Assembly: GCA_949317995.1 (NCBI GenBank)
Contig: OX439051.1
Coordinates: 40,427,250 to 40,491,249, forward strand
Length of the DNA stretch: 64,000 nt
Reading direction: 5' to 3'
From: Acholoe squamosa
Lineage: Eukaryota > Annelida > Polychaeta > Phyllodocida > Polynoidae
Part shown: positions 40,828 through 53,770 of the stretch, one piece after another
Layout: every line of letters begins with the position of its first letter
Position numbering within the stretch: position 1 is the first letter of the stretch
The notes under the pieces: generated by a model
What the model was told of the DNA's origin: nothing
The model's database searches: none
Seen by the model: only the letters and a program-made list of their open reading frames with translations
Program-made: the position numbers and the translations under genes

Positions 40828-43074
40828 AAAAAGGGAGGAGTGTACAAATTGGCATGAAGACAGCATTGGATTCAGTGGAAGAGGAACTAGAGAAAAAACT
40901 ATGATGGTAACAAAGGTGAATGTGAGGGACCCTGGGGACTATAACAGTGCATGATGAGAGTGCTGCCTTGTGGGACTCCGGGGAGTTGTAAATCTTACAT
41001 TAACACCCAATAAGTCTCTGTATTTTTCTGCCTTTGGGATTTATGGGTGAGACCAATCCACTGGTTGGTCTACATATTGATACGGTCAGTACCACTACTC
41101 ACCCACCTGCTACTCCTACACACACACACACACACACACACACTGCTGCTGCTTACCTGGACATACCTGTGGGCAGTGACCGACTATTGCAGCTTGCTAG
41201 CCTAAGGGCACACTCATGGGACTCTTCCACTGGTTCAATTTTTTTTTATGTAATTTCTCTGTATCATTATGTTATTACTTGTTAATAAATAAGGGCCGGG
41301 TCATTTGGACTCAGTTTAGGCCAGACCGCAGCTACTCGTCCTTCATTACTGTTCCAGAATCAATAGCATTTTTAGCACTGATATATACCTCGGCAATTGG
41401 CTATAGATCTTTTGCCATGCTCTTTCAAGACATGCTCTGATATAATAAAACAAAAAATGTTTTTTGTTATAACGTGGTGAAAAAGAAGCATCGGTGGGCC
41501 TTTTCTGGGGTTGTGTGTTTTTCTCAGTTCCATTTCTTCACTTTTGGAAAGAGAATTTATGTATACTTTTTTACTTCAAAATTACTTTTCTCAATCTTAA
41601 GTCTGATCAATCTGAAAGTAGGGATACCATTAAATCGCCTGGATTATAACATTTAATCTCCATCTGTTATTCTATATATCTGCTTCATTTACCAGCAGAT
41701 GACCAAGAAACGAGATACTGCAGGATGATCGACTCAGTGCCTCCCCCTAGTGGGATAGCGATGAAGTAAATGTGAAAGACCAACAGTGACACTGAAGGGG
41801 GAGCCGTTGTGTATGGAATGATGGAGGGATGTGCTGTTGCAGAGCCCCCTTCTAAAGGCTGGTTATGGGATTCTGAGAGTCGTCTTGTGTTGCAGTGTAG
41901 AGAAGATCCCACCATTTTCAGCCTTTAGCAAGATCTCTCGGCTTTCCATATATGGTGCCGTTACAAGCATGCTTGTGTTGTCAGTTTATTCATTATTTTA
42001 AAAGAATGTGCACTTTTGTAGGAAAGCACGATGATAAGTCCGGAGGAACTTTACGCATTAGTGCCTATCATTAGTGGCACTACGAATAACGCTCTACAAA
42101 CCCTAAGGTGGGGACTCAACTGGCTCGAATAGGGGATGTTTTGGCTAGCTTAGGTTTTACTTGCAAAAGGGAAAACACAATATTAAAAAGGAAAAAAAAA
42201 CAAGGATGAAATCCTATCTTACAAGGATTTGCATTTCTGTACTTACAGTGTAGTATAACTCGAGATACAACGTTTTAACGGACTGAAGGCAGCTTTTCCT
42301 ATTAAGAAGTATAGTGATCACACCATACTCTATAGGGCTATAGGTATGGACTTCCTGTGGGTCCACTATTTTGAATTTTGCTGGTTGAGGTAAACCCCAC
42401 TGATAAGACATACAATGATAGGTACCTTGTCCCTGGGTAACACCGACTTCCAGGGACATGCTGGTCCCATGTTATCAGTTCTTATCAGTGCATGTTGCCA
42501 GAACCAGCTCCAAAGCCGCTTCCAGCCAATATGACCTGACGAGCTCTAGTTCCCAACTTTTTAACTGATATTTAACATGTTGCACCTGTGTTACAGAGAG
42601 AGAAGAAGAAGTGCTTAAAGATATTCCAGCTAGAAAGGAAAATGTGTACTGCTTGAAAGAAGTGATCCGCCCTCAAAACTGACAAAGAAATAGACTCGTT
42701 CCCACATACAAAAATTAGAATCAACACTTGCGTTGAAATATACTTTTAGATCTTAAACGATTTTCTTTTTTTTTTAAACTGCCTAGTATATTAAAGATAA
42801 AATGTTACAGTTTTGAACAAAGAAGAAAGAATCACTGAAAACTTATGGTATCGCCTGAAAGAAGAAAAGAATTCATTTAAAATGGAAATTGTCCTTTAGT
42901 ACTAGGAATAGGAGGCGATCAGAAAATGTAGCCTAGTAGATTAAAAAAAAAAGTCCTGATAGACCTGGAAACCACCCATCTACACCCTCCGGCACCTGGA
43001 TAAGGTAACTACTATAAAAACAAGTCTAACTCCTAAAGGGAAGCAGTATGTTTAAGATTTGATGTCCCTAGGCT
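40828..43074. other. Intergenic DNA with a (CA)n run
   Basis: No supported gene. Holds a CA dinucleotide run at about 41114-41142. Confidence 0.5.
41114..41142. repeat. (CA)n microsatellite
   Basis: Uninterrupted CA dinucleotide run of about 29 bases. Confidence 0.95.
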
Positions 43075-43290
43075 GTCATGATGCACCGACGCAGTGTCTG
43101 CGAGTCTACTCAAAGGCACTGCTTCGGTGCATCATGCCGACCCTTCAGTATGGCGTGTATCAACCACAATGACTCAGCATGATACATGAAGGCTGTCCTA
43201 GTAAGTAACTCACCATGGTTGAATGCATCATGGCGATCAATAGGCATGATGCATTAATGCACTATGTGGTGCCTAAAGGTCCAGGCCCCT
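43075..43290. repeat. Dispersed ATGCATTAATGC-type repeat
   Basis: Contains GCTTCGGTGCATCATG and GGCATGATGCATTAATGCAC. Same family as 38440-38650. Confidence 0.55.
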
Positions 43291-43389
43291 GTCTCATGTG
43301 GCTCTAAATATAGTAACATGACGTCATAGATGGTGGGTGCCTATATATGTAACTGTATATTCTGGAGAAGTAGCGGTGAAAGAAGAACA

Positions 43390-43500
43390 AGTAGTTTGGG
43401 TCACACGGTGCACCCCTAGAAAATACTCAGGTGCATCACATATAAACCACACCCCAACTTTGTCCAGAATGAGCTGTAAGCCCAAACTGGAGCCTGATAA
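43390..43500. repeat. Related MITE-like fragment
   Basis: Contains CACATATAAACCACACCCCAACTTTGTC-like sequence resembling the left half at 12918-13030. Diverged and incomplete. Confidence 0.4.
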
Positions 43501-43589
43501 TTACTGGTTTCTTTTTTGTTCTGAACGACAGTGTCAAAACTCTGCCTGTCGCCGACACCCTGCCCCCTGATGGGTGTGGACCACTAAAT

Positions 43590-43795
43590 TCGACATGGTT
43601 ACATGGCCATTTCTTAAAAATGACATGTGACATGAGCCTTAGTGACATGGGGCAAACATTGACATGTGACATGACATAGGTGTTTTCTTAAATTTGACAT
43701 TGGACATGATTGGTTCTTAGAGATGACATGGGACATGGGGATTTAAGTGACATGTTACATGGCCATTTCTTAAAATCGACATGTGACATGGGGGA
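43590..43795. repeat. Degenerate GACATG-rich repeat
   Basis: About 200 bp built of recurring TGACATGTGACATG and CCATTTCTTAAAA pieces. Several long open frames here are by-products of the repeat. Confidence 0.7.
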
Positions 43796-44572
<777 letters not shown>

Positions 44573-44776
44573 TTATCTCGCTACCAGGGAATAATAATAC
44601 CGGTAATAACGATAATAATGATGATGATATAACGGTAATAACATATGCTACAGTAGTATAAGTGAACATATCACAGACACATGAGTTTGGTGGGTTACTG
44701 ACCTTGGGGCTATCAGCACCATACATGCCAAAAACACATAAAAACACGCCAAACACATGTGAAAAACACATACCAA

Positions 44777-45709
44777 TCAGCAATGCAATTGAGATTGGCA
44801 AAGTCTATCTAATTCCAAAAGTTCATTTTTATAGTTATGTAAATATGTAAAAACAGAATTAGATTTCCAATTTACCTTCTTCTTAATAGACTCTATACTC
44901 AGTCCTGCGTCCTTTAACATAGTAGCCCCAACGTGCCTAAGTGAGTGGGTGGAGACTGAACCTCTGATACCAGCCCGTAGAGATAAAGATTTCAATCTTG
45001 AATTAATATATTGGTACTGTAGAGGAACACCATTAACTTTAAATAAAAAATCATTCATAGCCCTTCCTATGCACAATTCTTCTAAACCTCTACAAGGACA
45101 TAACAATGAGGTATCATCCCTACATAAGTATATGTTAAAGGAATGGGCACCAAGTTGATCAGTTTTAGATGTTTTTATGCGAAGACTAGCATAATTTCTA
45201 AATATTTTAACATCACCTACCCTTAGTGTATTGGGAGAAGATACAACATGTCCTATCCTGAGGACACCTCTATAACATAACAGAATAGCTAACCAAAATT
45301 TCAAGTCAGCCCGGTTGGAGAGATCCAAATATGAACTAATACATAACATTTCCTTTGGACTCAAAGGATGAATAACATTAGCTGGAACTGCATAATCCCT
45401 ACTAATACCATCCAATACCTTTTTAAGCATGAAATTACTGCTATGGTCTAAGCCACCCCTAAGCTTCTGATGATACCAAATGGATGATAAATAGTTCCTT
45501 ACAGAAGAAGGTTTCATAAATTCAGATAAGTATACTGCAAATGTAGCAGCCTGAGAGGGAGAACAAGGGAAATAAGTTAAATTGAATTCATTACAAAATT
45601 TTTTATACCTGTTAAGCTGTTGTCTCCTTGTTCTCCTCGTATTCTCTGATACACCCTTCGATAAAAGACACGCTTTTCTTTTTTGTAACCTTTTCCATTC
45701 TGGAATCAA
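44777..45709 (-). CDS. DIRS-like tyrosine recombinase, copy 2
   Basis: About 310 codons, aligned with copy 1 from [10 protein letters not shown] onward. It keeps [21 protein letters not shown] and TYLHNYK, the catalytic signature of tyrosine recombinases. It overlaps the end of the RNase H part, as in copy 1. The exact start is uncertain because no ATG opens this frame. Confidence 0.88.
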   Translation of the reverse strand: MIPEWKRLQKRKACLLSKGVSENTRRTRRQQLNRYKKFCNEFNLTYFPCSPSQAATFAVYLSEFMKPSSVRNYLSSIWYHQKLRGGLDHSSNFMLKKVLDGISRDYAVPANVIHPLSPKEMLCISSYLDLSNRADLKFWLAILLCYRGVLRIGHVVSSPNTLRVGDVKIFRNYASLRIKTSKTDQLGAHSFNIYLCRDDTSLLCPCRGLEELCIGRAMNDFLFKVNGVPLQYQYINSRLKSLSLRAGIRGSVSTHSLRHVGATMLKDAGLSIESIKKKVNWKSNSVFTYLHNYKNELLELDRLCQSQLHC

Positions 45710-47603
45710 AGCAACACATATTATTATGCTGAAGGGTGTGAATGCATTTCCTCACCATACCTTTATAAGGTAACCTAGACAATTGGTCAGCTAAAACATT
45801 ATCCTCAGATTTGATATAAGTGGCATAAATTTCAACATTGTTGAGGAAACACAACCAAAATATTTCCCTTAACCACTCCATACATAGTTTATTCTTTGAT
45901 CTACTGGTATTTATCATGGCTAAAACCTGCATATTGTCCGTTATACAATGTATTCTTTTATTTTTACAGCCAGATATCCAACGCCTAAGACCCATAAGAA
46001 GAGGATATAACTCGTATACATTTATATTTCTATGGTGATTTCCCAAATTATCCAGTATTGGTGGTTGAGTAAAATGACCACTACCTAAACTGAATTTATC
46101 ATAAGAAGTCCAGTCACCATATAAATAATCTTTACCCATCCAAGCTCCGAAGCCTTTAACGGAAGAATCTGAGTACATGGGTGTATCGACCAAATCGTTT
46201 AAGATTAAACTTTTACCATTAAAAGTATTGCAGAATCTCTACCACCACTCCATATCCTTCTTCGTGCATTCAGAAATTTTAATAATACCTCTGGGTCTTG
46301 CTCTGGCACAAAGATCAAAAATCCTACGACTGAAGGTTCTACCACCCTTAACAACTTGGGAGCAGAACGACATTAAACCACCAATCCTCTCCAGGGTCTT
46401 TTTAGAAATAAATTTCTTATTAACGTTATCTAATAAGAGATTTTCCATTTTTTCAACCTTTTCAATAGGCAAAGACAGTTCCAACTTAACTGAATCTATA
46501 TTAATGCCTAAGAATTTACAAACTTGAGATGGGTCGGTCACCTTTTCTCTGGATACTACAAAGCCCATGTGGGTCATACATTCCATCAATAAATTCCTCT
46601 GTCTAAGACACTCATCATAAGTATCAGCAATTATGATAAAGTCGTCTAGATAATTTACAATTTTTTCTACACCGTAGAATTTAGCCACCTCCACAATAAA
46701 ATCAGAGATTCTATTAAAAATATATGGGGCACATTTCAGGCCAAAGGTCAACCTGTTACTCACATAATAATCCTCACCATGTCCAAAATCCCATCTGAAA
46801 CCTTGCATGGTCGTGTGAGGTGCATACACATTTATAGACCTATATGCTGACTTTAAATCCACCACACTCATGAAATCGTTCTTATTCAACTGAGCCGTCA
46901 CCGTGCTAATATTATTATAAGAAAAAGCTGAGGTCGTAGTATCCATAAAATTATTAATAGATATTTTATCAGGCATGCTACAGTCAGTTATGGGTCTTAA
47001 CTTGCCATTTGATTTTTCTACACCACCTAAGGCATGGATACAACGGGGTTTGTCCACACTTTTAGAGACTAGACCAGCTTCCAGTTCATCTACTAATATA
47101 CCACAGTACTCATTATAAAAATTCCCCTCAAGGATAGACTTATAATTCTTACAATCATATGTAGTTTGACAGTCCGGATCCACAATCTTAAATCCTTGAA
47201 CAAAACCATGCCATAGGAAATCAGCCTCTTTACCACTAATATCAATGAGGCCTTTTTGTTGAAGAAGAGAAGCTACCCTACATGGCAAAATTTGAGCTCT
47301 CTCACCACCAATGTAATGAACACAAGTACATACGCCTCTTATACAGTCGTCATATACCCTGATGCTAGGCAAATCTCTGACACTAACAGTAAAAAGCGGT
47401 TCATTACCAACCTGTATTAGACTATCACAGGTAACATCTGTATTATTTTCTAACGAATTAAATTCTTGGAAAATACTTTGATCTGCTACGGATTCAGTGG
47501 AAAGAATACAATCACTAACAACCTCCGTATGATTTACCTCCTGTACTGGAGTTGGTGAAGGCAAGTCGACATCTACCACACCTACCATAACTTGGTTAGG
47601 CAC
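45612..47603 (-). pseudogene. DIRS-like RT-RNase H part, copy 2
   Basis: Same layout as copy 1: linker, RT with GKLRPITDCS, VVDLKSAYRS and YLDDFIII, then RNase H with VKGFGAWMG, CITDNMQVLAM and NVLADQLSRL. This part carries about one break and is treated as a fossil. Confidence 0.88.
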
Positions 47604-47651
47604 CCAACAAAAATCATAACAAGCTATGGGACATCGACCACCTACAATTTC

Positions 47652-48686
47652 CTATTCATTCCTGGATTTTTGGCATTCAGTTTTACCATGACCAGAGGAA
47701 CTGCAAGCACTGCAAACATGTCTATACTTGCAGGGGTCCTTTACACAACCTTCTGCTCTATTAAAAGCATAGCAAGGGTTATTAGAGATTTTTTGTTTGA
47801 TACCATTCCTAGCCTTGGTGGCGTATGCCTTCTGTGCTTGAACAGTACCATCATATGATAAGTGCCTCAGAATGTCAGAGTTGTCTATAATCCCAAAGGC
47901 CTCTATCCCATCCTTATTTGCCCTGGTCCTAACTGACTTGTCGTATGCCAATAGAGCTGCTACTGTATACATTCTTGTACCAGCCTTTTCAACCAGAACT
48001 TGGAGATGTTTTAACATGCCTTCTACATCACTGTTGTCTTTGTAATAATCTAAGATAAAATTCAAGTTGACTAGCATCAATTTCTCAACGGTATCGATCT
48101 TTTCCCGTTTTTTTACATACATTTCGTGGTCAAACTCACCATATTTGGTACTGGTATGAAGCTTGGATGTAGTAGAATCCACTGACGACCCTCCTGAAGA
48201 CGACCGAGGTCTGTGACGAGTGGAAAAAGATGATTTCGATCTCCGGCGACGACCACGATGCCCGACCTCCTCCCACTTCGTGTCGTTACCAGGGACGCTC
48301 GGAGACCGCTGCCTGGATACGCGGCTGCGTCCTTGGTGATATGACGTCATCGGCCGTTGACAAACATTCGCACGTGCATGCTGCCACGCCCCCTCGGTAT
48401 ATTTCGTCTCGTCTTTACTGTCCTTTCCAGCAACCAAATCCTGTAGTAGATTCTTGATGGTGCCCAACTCGCATTCCAATAGGTCCAACCTGTCCGTCTG
48501 GTCAATGAATTGGTCGTCTCCTAACCCCTTAGCATGGTGGGGCGATGCAGATCTCCGATCTACACAAGACGAATCCAACTCACTCGCAAGTCCTAAATTG
48601 GCCGATTCTACCGTTTTCTTCGCCGATTTGGCCGATTTTTTAGAAGCAGTAGCCGCTTTAGCACTTCTAGTTGATTTTCTCCCCAT
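47652..48686 (-). CDS. gag: DIRS-like Gag, copy 2
   Basis: 344 codons beginning MGRKSTRSAKAA, which fixes the start used for copy 1. Basic N-terminus, coiled-coil-like stretch, conserved capsid-like centre, and the same CCCH-plus-CCHC zinc module at the C-terminus (CYAFNRAEGCVKDPCKYRH, then CSACSSSGHGKTEC). Confidence 0.87.
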   Translation of the reverse strand: MGRKSTRSAKAATASKKSAKSAKKTVESANLGLASELDSSCVDRRSASPHHAKGLGDDQFIDQTDRLDLLECELGTIKNLLQDLVAGKDSKDETKYTEGAWQHARANVCQRPMTSYHQGRSRVSRQRSPSVPGNDTKWEEVGHRGRRRRSKSSFSTRHRPRSSSGGSSVDSTTSKLHTSTKYGEFDHEMYVKKREKIDTVEKLMLVNLNFILDYYKDNSDVEGMLKHLQVLVEKAGTRMYTVAALLAYDKSVRTRANKDGIEAFGIIDNSDILRHLSYDGTVQAQKAYATKARNGIKQKISNNPCYAFNRAEGCVKDPCKYRHVCSACSSSGHGKTECQKSRNE

Positions 48687-48806
48687 CTTGATTCAAATAA
48701 TCAAGTATTAACCACAAAAATCATTTAAAATTCCAGGGAACACCCAGCGTGGTGTTACCTGTACAGGTGAATACGAGCCAATTGACGGTTAGCTTGAACC
48801 CGCCCC

Positions 48807-48841
48807 CTTTTATACCAGTGGAGTTGTTGACCATGACGTCA
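48807..48841 (-). promoter_or_regulatory. CRE-like and TATA motifs of DIRS copy 2
   Basis: TGACGTCA at 48834-48841 and TATAAAAG at 48807-48814 on the minus strand, in the same order and spacing as in copy 1. Confidence 0.55.
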
Positions 48842-48933
48842 CACTATGACATCATTGGTATCCTTGCGAGCTGAAAGTAGTCCCTAACCGTCAGCGGCTA
48901 ATTATATAAATATACACGGGTGTATATAGTTCC

Positions 48934-48949
48934 ATATATATATATATAT
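48934..48949. repeat. Short (AT)n tract
   Basis: AT run that begins directly outside the 5' end of DIRS copy 2. Confidence 0.9.
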
Positions 48950-49063
48950 GACCGCTATACTTAACTAAGGATATATAACCAAACAGTAATTAAGTTGTCA
49001 CAATTGGCGCTCTTAACGCCCAAGACCTCCAAGACAATTGTCCTAGTGTAAGGAAAAACATAA

Positions 49064-50050
49064 CTAAACACAAACACGAAGAAAGGAGGCTGCAACCTTG
49101 TCCTTTGACACCTTTTGAGTCAGGCTATCAACAAGATATAACAATACCGCGAGACTTTGCCAATCGCCTCTGGATTTTATGTCGATAAGATTCCAACCAA
49201 TCGAGGACAGGTAAGATGCTCTGCCTCTGCGGAGGGGATGGGTGGATACTTTGCCCACAATACCACACAATTCCGACAGGCGATGGAGTTCAGTGGCAAA
49301 GGCTGAATAAGTCATTGGTCGTAAGCGTCCTCGCTCCCAGTACTGAAACACTTCCTGACCTGCCCCCAACCCAGTGTGGTCGATGAGCCAGCGAACATAG
49401 GAGGTGACGCATAAAGGCGATCCTAGTATGATGCTGAACGGGATTTCAAGCACCCACTCACCATATTGAATCGTCTTAGTATGAGGCAAGGTCAGGAGTA
49501 GCCCCCAGTCATGGAAGGATAAATCCTGGAGACATATAGCCTGGGAGGAACTTGTTACGTGTGCTTTGCGTAGAAGGCCGCGAAAGGCAGTAACGCCTGC
49601 CGTCCACCAACACAAATGAAAAGACACTGACATGTCCAGATGCTTGTAGAATTGGAGGAGATGTGTGGGCTCCAAAGGCATAGCTTGCACTGGCGAATAA
49701 CCTAGCTTACGCTTGGCTCCTAACATTGTCCGTTTGACCATGAAATTGGTAGCATTGACTGGAGCATAACCGTGCAGGTGCTGGAGATATGACAGGGCAC
49801 TTACATACTGTTCAATGCTTGAATACTTAAGCCTCCGGGCTAGGTATGCCACATATAAACAAACACTCTCCTGGGTACATGGAAGTGGCTGAATGTCAAA
49901 TAAGGCACAAAATTCATGATAGTCTTTCCACCTGGACCTGTACGATCTGTATGAGCTCTCAGCCAGGGCTTGGTCTTGTAGACTCCGGGCCTCCTGACGT
50001 AACAGGGACAGACCTACAACACATGGGAAAGGGAGGTGAGACCGCTGCAA
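49064..50050 (-). CDS. Tyrosine recombinase of the third DIRS-like element
   Basis: 328 codons. N-terminal core-binding-like part (YRSYRSRWKDYHEFC, YVAYLARRLKYSSIEQYVSA), then a catalytic part with RGLLRKAHV (first Arg), THPLRRGRAS (HxxR) and a C-terminal Tyr in AVLLYL. The role is integration of the element cDNA by recombination. It overlaps the end of the RT-RNase H part. Confidence 0.88.
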   Translation of the reverse strand: MQRSHLPFPCVVGLSLLRQEARSLQDQALAESSYRSYRSRWKDYHEFCALFDIQPLPCTQESVCLYVAYLARRLKYSSIEQYVSALSYLQHLHGYAPVNATNFMVKRTMLGAKRKLGYSPVQAMPLEPTHLLQFYKHLDMSVSFHLCWWTAGVTAFRGLLRKAHVTSSSQAICLQDLSFHDWGLLLTLPHTKTIQYGEWVLEIPFSIILGSPLCVTSYVRWLIDHTGLGAGQEVFQYWERGRLRPMTYSAFATELHRLSELCGIVGKVSTHPLRRGRASYLSSIGWNLIDIKSRGDWQSLAVLLYLVDSLTQKVSKDKVAASFLRVCV

Positions 50051-52130
50051 CTTGGGGGTATGCTAAGCGAGAAATGTAATCAGCCTCAATATTATCGCCA
50101 GACCTGATATAGGAACATTTGATATTGACATTGTACGTGAAGGCGAGCCAAAACAATTCTCGCAGGAGGTCCATGCTGACATTATTACGGCTCCTACCAG
50201 AGCTCAACATACTGCAAACCTGGGTATTATCACTCAAGATGAGGATGGTAGTGTCCGTGTACACTGGACCCCACCTGACCAAGGCCATCAGTACAGGCCA
50301 AAGTTCCTGGATGTTGATGTCATGAGACAAATCATCAAATGTAGGGACCGGGAAGAAATGGTCAGCATAGTAGGGGAGTGCTGGTATGTACTTGTAGAAC
50401 CAGACACCATAGAGCCAATCTCCCATGTGGTAGGCCCCAAATCCGCGGGACGATGAGTCACACGAAATAACAGCAGAAGGAGTCTTGGGGCACAATATTC
50501 TGGCCTTGCCGTTAAAGACCCCTGCAAAGGCTATCCACCACCTTAAGTCTGCTCAGAACTGATCATTTAGTCTCACTCTATGGTGTGCTTCTTTGACACT
50601 ATTGGTCAAGTTGATCACTCTGCGACTGAAGGTACGGCCCCCCCGAACCACAGTGGAACAATGGCCGAGGATGCCCGCCAGCTGCTGGAGTTTGCGCTTA
50701 GTGGCAGTCTTCTTCGAAGCAAAATCATACAAGGTCTGATAAAGCATAAGCAATTTTTCACTTGGGAGGCTAATTTCCATCGCCTTGCTGTCGACCATGA
50801 TACCGAGGCAGACTGCACGCTGAGATGGGCAAGTGACTTTGGGCCACTTTACATGGAAGCCCATACTTCTTACCACTGAAATCAGGACACTTTGAGCATA
50901 GGCACATTGATCATAGGTGGGTCCCATAACTGTCAGGTCATCGATATAATTAGAAACCTGGTAGAAACCTCGGCGATGCATACACCTGACAATCCAATCT
51001 CCCAACTGTGTGAACAGATATGGGGCACACCTGAGACCGAAGGAAAGGACTCTGTCTTCAAATACTTGCTCTCCCTCTCCTAAATCCCATCTAAAGCATT
51101 GGTAGGAAGCATTGTCTTTGTCAATGTTCACGCTCCTATAGGCTTGAGATAAGTCAATACAACAAATATAGTCATAGGGATTAAGGATTTCCGTGAGGTA
51201 ATCTACCCCTTTGTATGTGAAAGTATCACAGGTGTGGTCCATGTAGTTGTTTATGGATCTGTTTAAAGGCCTTTTACAGTCAGTGATTGGTCTGAGGGTG
51301 CCATCCTTTTTCCTGATTGCACCCAGACTATGAATGCACCTAGGTGAGTCGATAGCTAAGGTGACCTTGCCTTCCTGGAGTTCTCTGAGAATTGTGTCAT
51401 TCATTTCTACATTGAATTCATCATCCAGAATACTGGAGTAGTTGCTACAATCATAGGAGTCTATGTGTGTGTTGTCTACTATAATGAAACCACTGTAAAC
51501 CCCAGCTAGTACAAAATCATCTTTAGCACACATATGGCCCTTGTATCTGTAGAATTCTGCAGCTAACCTGCAAGGGCTAAGCTGAGATCGAACAGGTCCA
51601 ATTTTGTGCTCACATGCACAAATACTGAGGACACAGTCACTGTAAACTACAATTGGTTCAGTGACATTAGGTATGTATACAAGGCATACGGGTGTGTTAC
51701 CACACACTGGAACGGTATCTGCTACATCAATGACAACAACATTACTGACACAAGTATCAGGATCACATACACTGCTAGTAGGGTAGCCATCACCAGCGGG
51801 TGACGCACCGTCACCCACAGGTGACAGACCAACATTGATATCATCACTACATACAGGGTCAGAGAAGACATTTTGTGCATCAACACATTCATGGCTGTCG
51901 CCCGCCGGGAACAGTGCCGTATCCGTAACACTGCCATCACATATAGAACCTCTGGCAAAGACAACAGGGGCACCTACATCAACATTGCATACAAAATTGT
52001 TACAACTATCAACACCAGCACTGGGTTTAAATAGGGCACATTCTTGAACATTAGGTACAGCTGAGTCATAATCAACAACATTTGGTACATTGACACTGGG
52101 AACACCTCCAATGACACTGGGGACCCCCAC
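49959..52130 (-). pseudogene. RT-RNase H part of the third DIRS-like element
   Basis: RT motifs GTLRPITDCKRP, CIDLSQAYRS, LSFGLRCAPYLF and YIDD at the active site, then an RNase H with SSRGFGAYHMG, ILSDNTQVCSML and NIEADYISRLA. A long Asp/Val/Cys-rich N-terminal region precedes the RT. The part has about one or two breaks and is treated as a fossil. Confidence 0.87.
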
Positions 52131-52269
52131 ATTGACACCAGGGACACTTCATTGACACCGGGAACATATTCAATGACACCGGGAGCACGAAAGGTTGGTG
52201 GTGGAGGGTTAATATTGTCAACAATGATCAAGTTCAGGTCTAGATTTGGGTCTTCTGGACCGATTTGAG

Positions 52270-53766
52270 CTATCTCAATATCATTCCCCCCAACACAGGG
52301 GTGATTTGATCGATTTTGGGGTTGGCATAGCCTGAAACTTCTCCGTTTACACAAAAACCAGAGATATTTTGATTTACCTTAGCGTCTTCGTGCGTTTCTC
52401 CGTCCGGCCGTCGCCATCTTGGATTTGAACAAGACGACAACGGCGTGATGGGAAAACTACCATTTTTTTCAAATTCTGATGAATTAATGGAAATGTTCGA
52501 ATCAAATACACTTAATCCTGATAGAGAAGAAGGAATCCGAACACCATTTGCAATAATATCATGTACACGATCGACACCATCGACTACAACATCCGGGCAC
52601 CGTTCTTCTTCGTATATGCAAATGAGCTGAGAGGCGCCTATGGGGGCGATCGTGTTAAATCTGCAAGGCGACTCACCGGCCGCGTCCGACCGTGGGGCGC
52701 TGATGGGGGATTCCAGTTTCGCTGACGACTTTGCCGCCGCCGCACGTTTGACGTTAGTGCAGGCTCTCATCTTGTGGGATGCATCCCAGCAGTGGTAACA
52801 GACATGCTGCTGCTGACAGTCATCACCTGACCTGCATTTGAAGTTGTTGTACCTCCAACAGGGCATAGAGGGGTCAGGTTTAAATTTGGATTTATTCCTT
52901 TTCTTCTTGGAACCCCCACCTTGGGCCCCTCCCTGGGTGGAGGAGGGGGTAGTAGTAGGCTTGTGTACTAGGTGTAAATTGATCATCTCCTCATCCCCAT
53001 ACACAAAGACCTGGGCATCATAGTGGTTGGCCCTTTCTCTGACTCCATAATCATAACACCGGAGCTGATCTAATGTGTACAGACCCATGGCCTCCCTGTC
53101 ACACAAAAACTGAATGTGGTATTGTATGTTACCACAATAAGGAGTCCAAGGGTCCTTCATCAGGTGAATGGAGTGGAGTCTAGAGAGGGCACCTACCAGC
53201 TGTGCAAATGAAGTGGCCTTTTTAACACCTTTAGGGAGGTGTCTACAGAGATCAAATGGCTTCTTCTTCTTTTTCTTCTTTTTGCGCTTGGCCTCCTCCT
53301 CGCTGTCAGAGCTATCCTCACCCTCCTCCTCATCTTCAGAGTAGGGGAGAGGCCCTGAGGGGGGCCTAGTACCCCCAAACAGAGGTGGTAGCACAGGTGT
53401 ACCTCCAGGTAGACCACCTGGCCTAGGTGTACTAGTAGGGTCTGTGCTGACTATGTCTAGTATCTTGGAGACTCCTCCTTGCAGGTCAGTTACAGTGTCC
53501 TTTATGGCTGAGAATTCATTGGCCAGGCCTGTAAGCTGTTGCTGTTGAAATTCCAGGCAGCCCTGTAGGGCCTGGAAATCAGAATCCTCCTCCAGGTCTG
53601 AGCCAGAGTCAGTGTCACCCTGACCAGATGGGGTGGTCACCTTTTGTAAGCATGCCTGCTGACTCATAGATAAATTGGCTGGATTGGAAACACACTTCTT
53701 GCCTGTAGGAGGCACATGTTTGTAACCACATGTCCTGCAGTTCCTGGGGGAACCCTTTGGTGGCAT
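52270..53766 (-). CDS. gag: Gag of the third DIRS-like element
   Basis: 498 codons from the ATG at 53766 (MPPKGSPRNC); the frame extends upstream without a better start. It has an N-terminal CxxC pair (CRTCGYKHVPP), an acidic stretch, a lysine run, and a central region that aligns in position with the capsid-like part of copies 1 and 2 (RLHSIHLMKDPW onward). The zinc module is C-x7-C-x5-C-x3-H plus C-x2-C-x4-H-x4-C, starting at CWRYNNFKC. It has the same 34-residue architecture as the other DIRS Gags here. The C-terminal ~110 residues are unrecognised. Confidence 0.82.
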   Translation of the reverse strand: MPPKGSPRNCRTCGYKHVPPTGKKCVSNPANLSMSQQACLQKVTTPSGQGDTDSGSDLEEDSDFQALQGCLEFQQQQLTGLANEFSAIKDTVTDLQGGVSKILDIVSTDPTSTPRPGGLPGGTPVLPPLFGGTRPPSGPLPYSEDEEEGEDSSDSEEEAKRKKKKKKKKPFDLCRHLPKGVKKATSFAQLVGALSRLHSIHLMKDPWTPYCGNIQYHIQFLCDREAMGLYTLDQLRCYDYGVRERANHYDAQVFVYGDEEMINLHLVHKPTTTPSSTQGGAQGGGSKKKRNKSKFKPDPSMPCWRYNNFKCRSGDDCQQQHVCYHCWDASHKMRACTNVKRAAAAKSSAKLESPISAPRSDAAGESPCRFNTIAPIGASQLICIYEEERCPDVVVDGVDRVHDIIANGVRIPSSLSGLSVFDSNISINSSEFEKNGSFPITPLSSCSNPRWRRPDGETHEDAKVNQNISGFCVNGEVSGYANPKIDQITPVLGGMILR

Positions 53767-53770
53767 GGTA

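Larger units (their letters stand above)
49060..53770 (-). mobile_element. Third DIRS-like retrotransposon, divergent lineage
   Basis: A second DIRS-type lineage on the minus strand: gag (52270-53766), RT-RNase H (49959-52130), tyrosine recombinase (49064-50050). It differs strongly in sequence from copies 1 and 2 but keeps the part order and the RNase H/recombinase overlap. True outer ends were not found; given coordinates span the coding parts only. It is broken, with about one or two breaks in the pol part. It looks older than copies 1 and 2. Confidence 0.88.

Noticed and set aside
43590-43795. Overlapping frames on both strands
   Set aside because: They are by-products of the GACATG-rich repeat.
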